NCBI GenBank assembly: GCA_023515745.1
Contig: JALECJ010000257.1
Location: 3,186,118-3,250,117, forward strand
Length of the DNA: 64,000 nucleotides
Reading direction: 5' to 3'
Source: Amoeboaphelidium protococcarum
Lineage: Eukaryota > Aphelidiomycota > Aphelidea
Made by a program: the position numbers and the translations under genes. This document shows positions 23,361 through 35,108 of the stretch, piece by piece. Position 1 is the stretch's first letter; each line of letters opens with the position of its first letter. Under the pieces are notes generated by a model that made no database searches, had not been told where the DNA came from, and saw only the letters and a list, made by a program, of their open reading frames with translations.

Positions 23361-24629
23361 TCATAACTTAGACTATTATAGGCGAAGTAACGTACGCTTA
23401 ATCTCAGTTCTTCCAACTTGATTAAGATGGACATCATCAGGACCATCAGCTATGCGAAGTGAACGCGCTAATACATACGCCCTGGCCAGAAATGTATCTT
23501 GCGAGAGTCCCATACCACCATGAATCTAAATAGCCTGATCAATAACATTACATAGAATCAGGGGGACGCTTGCCTTTATAATGCCGACATGTACATATAC
23601 TTGTTTCAAATCATTCTAATCCAATAGAGATGCAGCATGTAGTACAGACAGTCTAGCTTAGTTGATCTAGATTCTACACTAAGCTATTTGATGGATAACC
23701 ACAGCATTCTCTATAAGCTTCTTTCCAAATGCCACACGTTCATTGGCACGAAGAATCATAGCCTCCATTGCACGTTCAGCCATTCCAATGGCACGCATAC
23801 AATGGTGAATTCTACCACCTCCAAGTCTGGATTAAATAATTTCAAACCCGGCCCCTTACTTGTATATTAGATCTTCCTACCTGACCGGGACATTATCAAA
23901 CTCAATCTCCCAATGACCTTCAACTGCATCATCGTGACCGAATACACACATTGGCCGAATGAAGTGGACACCGGGAGCATCCTTGGGAATAAGAACAATG
24001 GTATGACGGCGATGTCTGGCAGCACCACTTGTTATGGTCTGATCCAGGCAGAGAACTAGTAATACACGCAGATTAGGGTGTCCGCCATTAGAGATCCACC
24101 ATTTCCTGCCATTCAGCACCATCTAATTCCCACCATCCGATGACTTTCTACTCAGAGTACATGCGATATTCAGCGCGTCACTGGATGCAACTTGAGGCTC
24201 TGTCATTGCGAAAGCACTTCTAATCTCACCGCGCAATAATGGAACGAGGTACTATTACTTCTACCTATCAGACGCATACTTGAGTAGTACCTCAATGTTG
24301 CCACTGTCTGGAGCATTCGTATTAGTAGCTTCAGGTGCAAGAAATGATCTTCCAATAATCTCACACACTTGGGCATATTATTCATGAGTTAAAGTATACT
24401 TTTAAGAAATCCCAAGTGTCTGCAGCTACTGTGAATACTTTTTATGAATGAACAAGTTCCATAGGCCTAGTTTACGCGCCTCCTCCTTGAGATGCTCCAT
24501 CACTTTAGGTTATATTGCCCATCGCTTACCATTCTTGGTATTCAACTCCACTTCATTTTCATACTCCTTCTCCTTAAGTAAACATTTAGATACAAACTTG
24601 GTCAAATCTCTAATTAATTGTTAATCCAT
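23361..24629 (-). CDS. acyl-CoA dehydrogenase, ACAD10/11-like
   Basis: A 422-residue flavin-dependent acyl-CoA dehydrogenase. Recognised blocks are [15 protein letters not shown] (FAD/acyl contact), [101 protein letters not shown]. The [15 protein letters not shown] and ADGPDDVH features are those of ACAD10/11-type dehydrogenases for long or branched 4-hydroxyacyl chains, not short-chain enzymes. It lacks the N-terminal phosphotransferase domain of animal ACAD10/11. It feeds electrons to ETF, whose alpha subunit is in this window. All TAR codons are sense and the stop is TGA. Confidence 0.92.
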
Positions 24630-25125
24630 CTTTCCACAACTTTAAACAATAGAATTACACTAACAAAAATGACACTTAAAATGTTACACAGGATGATCAA
24701 TACAAACACACACACAAAGCGACAATGAAATGCAAAACTTTAAAAAATTAGAAATGTTCAAACTCTGACCAGTCTGTCTGTTTATTTACGGCGTCAACTT
24801 TCCCAGATGGTGAAACTAACAAGAAAAGCGATGAATACTACGGTGAAACGCGATTCAGTTTGTATTAAAATCAGTCGTTCTTGGTTGGGCGAGTATATTT
24901 TGTCATCTCGGCTGCGCACAGTATTCTGCACATACTTGTAGTCAGATTATCATCGCCCGGTCATGTGTTGAAGAGCGCGTTGTTTTACAGAGGCCAAAGC
25001 TCAATTCTAACGCGAATAAGTTTTCCCTGATTTGCGTTCATTCTTTGTCTCGAGAGCATATGTCCTAATTATCACTACAATATCATTGAAGCATCATTTA
25101 ATCATTATTAGATATGTAATTCGCA
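24630..25125. promoter_or_regulatory. divergent promoter region
   Basis: A 496-base spacer between the divergent acyl-CoA dehydrogenase and cactin genes. It is AT-rich, with no open frame of note. GCGCG words occur near 24975. Confidence 0.3.
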
Positions 25126-26490
25126 ATGAACGAATCTTAGTATGCATTTAGTTAATAGACTAGCGATAGATAATATACATTTGAATTGAGATAACGATTA
25201 GAAAAGGCACGTCTCAGGCTGGATGAGAGACGGGCGACTATGGTGGATAACTTGTTGCGCGTCATGTTTATCGGCAATTCTATAGAAGACTATGTTGTGG
25301 ATGATTACCTGGTTGACGTATTCACTCTAATCAATAGGTATAAGAATGCTAAAGACATGCAGCTGTATTTAGAAGAATGTCGATAAATTAAGAGTTACCT
25401 CCAGCCTTCAGATGTCCCCATGTGGGAGCAAATACTAGTATTGGTGGAAGATTACGCGCGAAAGATGTAATTTACAGAGAATAGACCTGATGCCAAGAGA
25501 ATGTATAATGTTAAGTTTATTCACCTTACAAGCTTTGCATTTGACCAGTAAACCTTTGTCAGTATTCCAAAATTGGTGTTGGCGGATGTTCATTAAATAT
25601 TCTCCGATATGCAGTTAACTGAATTACAGGAATGCTAGCGGTCTATAGATTCTTACCCTCGCTCAGAATATGATAAAGAATATTGGACAATAGTCTCATA
25701 GATATGTAAAGTATTTGTGGCTAAAGCAATGTTGGAAATGGAGTATGAGCGTACATTGGAACGCGTTATTGAGTTTTATGAAGATGATGGCCAAGTGGAG
25801 TAGTCGCGGTCTACCAAGTACATTGACCTGCTATATCAACTCAAATCTGGAGAATCGTAAGAGGCTGAAGCATAATAGCAGTAGGATGACGATACCTCTG
25901 CCAAGATTCTAGTTCATGAAAAATAGACTCTAACTCCACACGAATCGTATAAGAAGAATCTTTTGCGGCGAGAGTAGAGACATAGTGCTTACAATCAAGA
26001 AAATATTCTATCTCATCTAACAGTGTCCGACTTGGGTGAATGCGTTTGGCGTGAACTGGGTCACCTTCACGATTCGGAATAGTCATAAATTCCAGAGTAT
26101 TACTGTAAAGCGGTGACTGGATACGTGTGGACTTCCTATAATCGTGCCAAATACTCGTTTGATAATCCTCCGCCAAAGCTGATCTAAGGCTACAAATTTA
26201 ACATATTCTTTCCAGATCTCATTGGTAGTGGTAGGAAGCCTTCATTCAGATTGATTGATTGTCCACCAAGCGCTTAGCCAATGGGTAACAGTGACAAAAC
26301 ACTGGAACAGTCTTCAAAGCTTATTGTGTTTAGTTGCGATGGACACGTGTATCGTGATATAGTCTTTCGCATTGTGAATAGAGAGTGGGAAACTAGTCCT
26401 CGTAGTGGGTTTAAAAGCGTGTTCTAGCATGGTATTCTCACTTTGTATTTTGTATTCAAAAGAGCATCTGGTCGGTTGTTAAGACAATGA
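25126..26490 (+). CDS. CACTIN: cactin homologue
   Basis: A 454-residue nuclear protein linked to pre-mRNA splicing. After an Arg/Glu-rich N-terminus (RLEKARLRLDERRATMVDNLL), the mid-region (EDYVVDDYLVDVFTLINRYKNAKDMQLYLEECRQIKSYLQ and SIDSYPRSEYDKEYWTIVSQICK) matches the cactin mid-domain. The C-terminal cactus-binding domain is clear: VTGYVWTSYNRAKYSFDNPPPKLIQGYKFNIFFPDLIG, followed by FSCDGHVYRDIVFRIVNREW and FKSVFQHGILTLYFVFKRA. The Q in LIQGYKF is a TAA codon. The protein is shorter than animal cactins, lacking the long RS-rich N-terminus. Confidence 0.92.
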
Positions 26491-26708
26491 GTTTATGAAG
26501 ATATCTGATTGGTAACGATGTTTCTTTATGATGTTCTATAATTAGACGGACTTATATGGCAGATCTTTTTAAAGTTATCGTAAACTTGATCAACGCTTCT
26601 TTACTTTTTTCTAATATATACATAGAGTGCTTGCCTGCCTATTCAGGATAAAATTTTTGCTTAATCTTGTTGCGGATTCATCTCATAGTAAGCTGATTAC
26701 GATAGGAA

Positions 26709-29534
26709 ATGTCAACAACACGGACGGTGCTCAATACTGCCTATTACTGTTACTCAACGGTGGCTCGTGTCGGTGCTAACACTGCATTTGCCGTGTGTTA
26801 GGCTAAAACAACGTTTAATAGCATGGTGCAGGTGATTTCTAACAGTGGAGCTATTGCAAGTCAATTTTCATGGAAAGCTAATCTGCTGGCATCTGGAGTG
26901 GATAGGCCTTATGGTATTGCGTTGGATCAGTCAACTGGTGATATATATGTGACTGGTCAGGTTAGGAATAGTGTTGATGGCTACGTGTATGTGACACGTC
27001 TCCTCAATAGTGGCACTGTGGTGTGGACAAAAACGTATGGTACATCTGGGTTGGATAACATTGGTTGGCATATATAGTTTTTCCCATCCAAGAAACTTGT
27101 TACTGTTACTGGTTAAACTAGAAATGATCCTCTAAGTACTTTTGGTGGTATTGATGGTCAGGTTATGTCTATTAACGCCACTGATGGCACTCTGTTGAAT
27201 CGCATAATAATTGATGTTGGTACTGATGATATTATTCGATCCTCAGTGAATTTTGATGATCGTACTCTTGTTGTGGCTGGCAGTGTCTTGTAATCTGGGT
27301 CGCGCAAAGGATTTATTGCTAGTTATGATGTGTCACCTTCTGGTGTGTTCACATTCAAATGGTAATAAATTCTATTTACTGGAGTCTTGACCGAGTTTAA
27401 CACTGTGAAATTTTACCGTGGTTACTTGCATGCTGGCGGGACTTGGAGTGGTGATTACAACTATGGTTCAATAGCACAGTCGTCCTCTGGTTTATACAAA
27501 TCTCTTGTGGTGAAATATGGTTTGGATGGCACTTTGGATACTTAATTCTTTAAGACTGGGTTTCAAGGTTATGATAGAGCGTATGATATTCAAGTCGATA
27601 TGGCTTCTAATCTTGTATTGACAGTCGGCACTTCTTAGCCTGAAGGAACTAGCGAATGGCATTATTTTAATAAGCAAGGTCCCTATTTCAGTTCAGGTTA
27701 CTCTTCTGCATCGTATGGTTTTGTATCTGGAATTAATCTCCCGGCGATATTCACATCACTGACTATGCTCGATGACCGTACTGTTATTGGAGTTGGTGCT
27801 AGTAGTTTGCTGCTGGATGGAAACGCATTTGTACTGGTAAATAATGCATTTACTCTGCCCACTACATCATTGGCGTCATATATGGCATCGTATCTATTAA
27901 CCACGACAACAACTACTACAACCTCGACAACGACAACAACAACTACGACGACCACTACAACGACGACGACCACTACTACAACGACTACTACTACATCCAC
28001 TACTACTACAACGACTACAACCACCACCACTCCGACCACTACTACTACAACAACGACTAGTACGACGACAACGACTACTCCAACCACCACTACAACCACA
28101 ACTACTACTACTACTACCCCGACGACGACGACTACTACCCCAACTACCACCACCACTACGACAACGACGACAACTACAACTCCGACGACTACGACAACAA
28201 TTGCGACAACTAGTACTACCTCACCAACGATTACTAGCACTCCTTTCACTATTACTCCTAATGTCACATCTATTGGTACATCGTCATTGTCATCTGTATT
28301 ATTGATTGAGTCGTCTTCCACGTTGGCCACTAGTACATACACAAGCGTAGTATTGAATGGAACAGTCACGTCTGATTCAATGTCTTTCACCATTAGCTCC
28401 TCGACTGTACCCACTACTAGCCTCTTAACTACTTCTGGCATTGGATTTATAAATTTCTGGGGATCTGGTCTTACTTAGGGCACCTCTTAAGGCGGAGTGT
28501 CAAGCACCACCATTACTCTCGATACATAAGCTAGTTAAAATTAGTCTCTTAACATGGTAGGTGCATATGCGGCAGTCGCCGCGATTGCTCTTATTGCTCT
28601 AATTATAATGGGTGCCACATACTTTGTGATAAAGAGGAGAAGGCGCAAAATGGCTAGAAAGGCCAAAGGCTCACCATCCATGTACCACAGTACTACTACC
28701 TCCACCTTGACTTATAGCTATACTCATACTAATGCCTACCCTGGTACTAATATGCAACAGACAACACTTTAGGCGTCTAATATCATTGCCATCCCGGTGT
28801 TTATGCAAGCATAATGTGGCGTTGATTTTAGGACCTCTCAGTTATTGACCAAAGGTGGTGTTGGCTCTATATACTTTGCCGAAGTGTTGAATCCATCGCT
28901 GCAATAGAGAGTTCCAGCTGGTTTTAAGGTGCTGTTCAAGCAAATTGCTCCTAGTACTCGTATGTTGACAGATAACCAGCGCGCCATCTTCCTTCAGGAG
29001 TTGAGTATAATGTACAGATTCAGAGATGATCCAAGGTTTGCCTATATCTACGCGTATAGTGACGAACCAGCGGGTTTGCTATTGCGATTCTATGAACTTG
29101 GCTCCATGAGGAGTTATATTTATGGAGAAAGTAAGATGGCGTCTCAATATAGGTACACAAAGCGGCAGGTGCTATATCTGGTGAAAACTCTTTCGCAGGC
29201 TCTCTTTATGATGCATTCAAGTGGAATAGTCCATCTGGATATAAAACCTGATAACGCTTTGCTGGACTATGATGCGCAGAGTGGGTTAATATTCTCAGTA
29301 CTGACTGACTTTGGTTTGTCAAAGATTGTGGATGAGCAGTCACTTAAAGTCAAGGCCTTTTAAACTGGAGTAATTAAGGGCGCGTCTCTCAGCTATGCAG
29401 CACCTGAGATTTTGCGATAGTTTCGCAATTCTACATCAAATGGTCACTAAGTTGTGTCATACTTTGCTGCTGATGTTTACGCTGTTGCAGTAGTAATATT
29501 GGAGATGTTGAATCGCCGCAAGGTGTGGGTCTGA
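26709..29534 (+). CDS. receptor-like protein kinase: beta-propeller-like ectodomain, Thr-rich stalk, TM, kinase
   Basis: An open frame of 941 codons from ATG 26709 to TGA 29532-29534. The N-terminal ~390 residues contain repeated GIALDQSTGDIYVTGQ-type blades (SBBP-like beta-propeller). A run of roughly 100 mostly threonine residues follows (about 27900-28200, a probable O-glycosylated stalk). One membrane span (AAVAAIALIALIIMGATYFVI) with a stop-transfer KRRRRK comes next, then a protein kinase. The kinase has the glycine loop TKGGVGSIYFAEV, lysine in VLFKQI, a catalytic loop HLDIKPDN (HRD changed to HLD), DFG in LTDFGLSKI, and APE in SYAAPEIL. The kinase stops after subdomain IX (VILEMLNRRK), so the last part is missing or lies in a downstream exon. 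An acceptor-like CTTGCAG precedes 29609. No signal peptide is evident at this ATG, so a 5' exon may be missing. Confidence 0.75.
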
Positions 29535-29844
29535 TTGTTTGATTGTAAAGTGCGTTGTAATGTAACATAACGGTGCAACGTGGTTAATGTTTTCCAAGTC
29601 TCTTGCAGTATCGAATATTGTTGACAGGTAATGCGAGAGTTAAAGTCAGTAAGATATGGTTAAAAATATTGAATAGTTTAATTTAAAATAATGAAAAAAA
29701 CTGAGCGTGATCTTGTCTTTTTTTCTATCTCATTCACAAGGCAGCTCTTCCTACTCGATTTGATCCTTGTCGACTCGCTCAACAGGAAATTTCAATTCTT
29801 CAAACACTGCACATTGAAAATCTTTTTAATTGAAAAAGGTCAGA
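29535..29844 (+). other. gap that may hold a 3' exon of the receptor kinase
   Basis: A 310-base region between the kinase frame and the PDX1-like gene. One frame after CTTGCAG (29609-29694) reads QDMVKNIEQFNLKQ then TGA. This looks like the end of a kinase domain, but I could not find a donor giving a consistent phase. Confidence 0.3.
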
Positions 29845-30624
29845 ATGATAACTGCAAGTCGAATGCTTATGGCGTCAGTTGGCAGTGTGTCTATGCTTCC
29901 TTCTGTTTAGAGACTTGTGGCGTATTACGGAATCTCGGAGTTGGCGTCAATACCGTCGAGTGGCCCTCATGGCCGATTGCTCAAGGGAGACGTTCTGAAG
30001 TGGATAGAGTAGAATGGATTAAAGCGGCGATCGCCACAACATCAAGTAGCTAGTGGTGAGCAGATTGAACTGAAATTACCGCGATCTACATTAACCTCGG
30101 CGCTTGCTGGTGTGAGGGATGTTAAAGAGCGACGAGTATTGGCTGAGAAGTTTGTAGCTGATAGAGTTTAATCTACACTGAAGTAGGTACTGGGCTCTAA
30201 AGATTTACGCGTCAGAATCGAGAAGGCTTTTGGTTCATCAACATAACCATAGAATTCTAGTCGTAATTCGAAATAAGGTCTGGAGGTTGTAGTTGATCTT
30301 GGTCGGTAGATTAATGAAATCGCTCCAATTCCACAGCCTTTAAAATCGTTGAGTGTTTAAGACAATGATGCCCTGGTGAATTTTTTATCGGGTAAGTCTA
30401 ATAAGAGAGCACCATCAATTCAATTGTATCCTAACGTTGAATAAGAGATTGGCAATGTTAATGATTTTGATGCTCTTGGTCTACTGTCTAATACACCAAG
30501 TCTATACCGCCCACAAACAACTAGAGCCAGCGAAGATATCTAAATCCAAGTCCAGGTTCCTAGCGCTATTGACGTCAAGTCTAGTACAGTACAAAGGACA
30601 TTTCTAAGGAATTTGGTATAATGA
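29845..30624 (+). CDS. mitochondrial E3-binding (PSBD) protein, PDX1/protein X-like
   Basis: A 259-residue protein. The N-terminus MITASRMLMASVGS looks like a mitochondrial presequence. Residues about 17-52 ([36 protein letters not shown]) match the peripheral subunit-binding domain that docks dihydrolipoamide dehydrogenase (E3) onto 2-oxoacid dehydrogenase complexes (pattern ARRLAxxxGIDLxxIxGxGPxGRIxxxDV). There is no lipoyl domain and no acyltransferase catalytic domain, so it would be a docking protein only, like a reduced fungal Pdx1. The remaining ~200 residues are unrecognised and contain several TAR Gln. The last codons are TAA TGA. Confidence 0.65.
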
Positions 30625-30729
30625 GACTAAAATAAAAGAGTTGAAGTGCAGTAACATATTAAAATTCACTTTTTATTGCTTTCACAACGTTCAATTCCAT
30701 TTTAAAGAGTATCTACAACTGTCAATGTA

Positions 30730-32595
<1,866 letters not shown>

Positions 32596-33039
32596 ACTTT
32601 TTGTTAATTTATCTAGCGATGCAAAGACAACTTGTGATAGCTTAAGTGATAATAAACTCAATTTATAATACACAAACCGCGTTTTAGTTTAGAAGAGAGA
32701 AAACACGACTCCTCTCAGAAATGATGAAAATTGACAGACTGCCGTTGAAGCACAGCCGAGAGTGGAAACGTGGAATTGATCATTGTGCGTAAAAAAAGAA
32801 TGAAATTAATAAACAAGAGACGGAACAAGTAAATGAAGGGTGAATTTATATTGAAGCATAAGAAAGGCGTTCTCTACCGAACCAAACCGTCCATTTTCAA
32901 CAATCTCAAACGATCCTCAATGATGTCGGCCGACCGAACGCGTCTGTCATAAGTCATCATCATAATAGAACAACAATGATGCAATACACACAAACAAACA
33001 AACCAATAACAATCATATTATACATCGATTTATCTATAT
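32596..33039. other. intergenic region
   Basis: A 444-base spacer upstream of the PI4K gene and downstream of Mago. Includes an ACGCGT box (32938). No gene seen. Confidence 0.35.
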
Positions 33040-33489
33040 TCACACTGGACGAATTTTAAAGTGCAGGCTGATTAGAGACAAAATGAGACACCGCAAGTCT
33101 TGGACCAGATAATAGAATAAACTTAACCCATCAGAGTCTTTGCACGCGTTCACTTCAGTAAGGGAACCAATCTTGGACGTTTGTAAATGAACTTTAGTGT
33201 CACCATACTCGTAATCAAATTCCTATTTCCCCACTCGGTCTGGCTTGGGCCAATCTTTATCAGTGACGTGACTTTCAACTAATCTTGACTTCTCAATAAT
33301 TCTTCTCATTTCATCAATCACGATCTGGCTAATGTAAAACTCCTTCTTGATCATCGAGTCGTTTTTGTAATTGCTGTGATTGGCATATCGAACCAGGCCA
33401 TTTGATCTCACTTCAAACTCTATAAATTCGTGTCCAAACTTCCCCCTATGCCCCGAGTAGTAATGTAAATAGAAGTTGTCTTTACTCAT
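33040..33489 (-). CDS. MAGOH: Mago nashi, exon junction complex core
   Basis: A 149-residue protein, near identical in architecture to MAGOH (146 residues). It has [57 protein letters not shown] (the Q is TAG), [13 protein letters not shown], and [22 protein letters not shown]. It pairs with Y14 in the exon junction complex deposited on spliced mRNA. The ATG at 33489 is chosen because homologues begin just before DFYLRYY; in-frame ATGs upstream would add a non-conserved Cys-rich extension. Its presence is notable in an intron-poor genome. Confidence 0.96.
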
Positions 33490-33771
33490 ACAAACATAAA
33501 CGCACGCGCAACAATACACGAGAATAATTATTATATAAGCTTATTGAGACTTTGTGATGGTACCAATTGACAGCTTTGAGCAGACTGTGCAATGTTCGCT
33601 GTGCTGAATGCGAGCGTCTCAAACCAAGCAGAGAACGAGAGAGAGAGCGCGCGCGCCATTTCGGTTAACCTTAGATCGGACAGAAAATCAATATTTTTTC
33701 GCCAATCACCTCACCAATTTATCTGACGCGGTCCATTTAATTTCTTTGGATTTAATTAAAGCATACACATC
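33490..33771. promoter_or_regulatory. bidirectional promoter between Mago and eS1
   Basis: A 282-base head-to-head spacer with a GA/CG-repeat tract (GAGAGAGAGAGCGCGCGCGCC, about 33636-33658). It is probably a shared promoter for the two highly conserved genes. Confidence 0.45.
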
Positions 33772-34566
33772 ATGGCTGTCGGTAAGAATAAGCGTTTATC
33801 CAAGGGAAAGAAGGGTATTAAGAAGCGTGTCGTTGATCCATTCACTCGTAAGGACTGGTACGATATTAAGGCACCAGTCATGTTCGAGAATCGCGACATT
33901 GGAAAGACTCTAGTGAACCGCTCGTACGGTCTTAAAAATGCTGATGATTATCTGCGTGGACGTGTGCTGGAGGTCTGCCTGGCCGATCTTAATAAGGATG
34001 AGGCTCAGTCTTTCAGAAAGATCAAGTTGAAGGTTGAGGAGATCTAGACTGCCGGAAACAGCAAAGTTTGTCTGACCAACTTCTACGGTCTTGACTTTAC
34101 CAGCGACAAGATCCGCTCCATGGTCAAGAAGTGGTAGACTCTTATTGAGGCTTTCGTCGATGTCAAGACCACCGATGATTACCTGTTGCGCGTGTTTGTC
34201 ATTGGATTCACCAAGAGAAGACCTAACCAGGTGAAGAAGACCACATACGCTCTCTCCAGTCAGGTGCGCGCCATCCGCAAGAAGATGTTCGACATTGTGA
34301 AGAAGGAGGTGTCGACTGTTGACTTGAAGGGTCTCGTCGAGAAGCTGATCCCTGAAGTCATGGGCAAGGAGATTGAGAAGGCCACTCAGGGTATCTACCC
34401 ATTGTAGAATGTGTTTGTGAGAAAGGTGAAGATCTTGAAGGCACCAAAGTATGAGCTCGGCAAGCTGTTGGAGCTCCACGGTGAGAGCGGCTCATCCGGC
34501 GCCACTGGTGAAGACAAGGGTGTCAGAGTTGGTGAATTCAAAGAGAAAGTCTACGAAAACATCTGA
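33772..34566 (+). CDS. RPS3A: 40S ribosomal protein eS1 (RPS3A)
   Basis: A 264-residue protein, the same length as human RPS3A, colinear throughout: [125 protein letters not shown]. Two in-frame TAG codons fall on Gln conserved in other eukaryotes (VEEIQTAG, KKWQT), and a third in IYPLQNVF. This gene is the cleanest internal proof of TAG=Gln. Codon use is biased towards C-ending codons, as expected for a highly expressed gene. The stop is TGA. Confidence 0.99.
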
Positions 34567-35108
34567 GCTATATAGTGACTTGATAAAAGTAAATTGACGT
34601 GATACATATTATATTCTTTTTTTTATTGGGTTTGTTCCCTCAGTGTATCGCTTTAACTTTAGTTGACACCATTTCGAGACAAGACAGTCATTCAGACATT
34701 ATGGAAAGATAGAACCTATTTGCAAAGCTTAAACATAGACACTTTAAAATTATCAAACACCACCAAGCTTCTCTTGTCATCTATTTCATCTGTTTGGAAA
34801 CCAAGCAAACAAAGATTGACTGATTATAAAACTGACTTGATTCGCCTTATTGATTGACGCTTTGTCGACTTGTTTGATCAATCCTGTGGCTTCCAACTTT
34901 CTCTCTCTCACTTTCTCTCTCTCTCTCTCTCTATTGTCTCATCTCCATCTTTGTTCTGTGTCACTTCTACTACTGCAGTAGTGATCATCTGAGTATTAAT
35001 AAGTCAAAATATCCTTATAACAGCCTGCCAACTAGTACTATTAATTGATAATATCTATTAATTCATAAAGTTTATCTATACATAAAAGGAAGAATATTAG
35101 AATATCGA
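34567..35108 (+). promoter_or_regulatory. intergenic region with long CT tract
   Basis: A 542-base spacer. It holds a CT microsatellite-like tract at about 34898-34934, 175 bases before the RasGAP ATG. No ATG-started gene is supported. Confidence 0.4.

Noticed and set aside
27698-28441. Minus-strand Val-rich frame of 247 codons
   Set aside because: It is the antisense of the (ACN)n threonine repeat in the receptor kinase stalk. The plus frame continues into ectodomain and TM on both sides.
33490-33519. N-terminal extension of Mago (MYCCACVYVC)
   Set aside because: Homologues begin at the next in-frame ATG, just before DNFYLHYY; the extension is not conserved.
34663-34857. 65-codon plus-strand frame in the eS1-RasGAP spacer
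   Set aside because: It begins with TTG rather than ATG, has no recognisable protein and is within chance length for a one-stop code.
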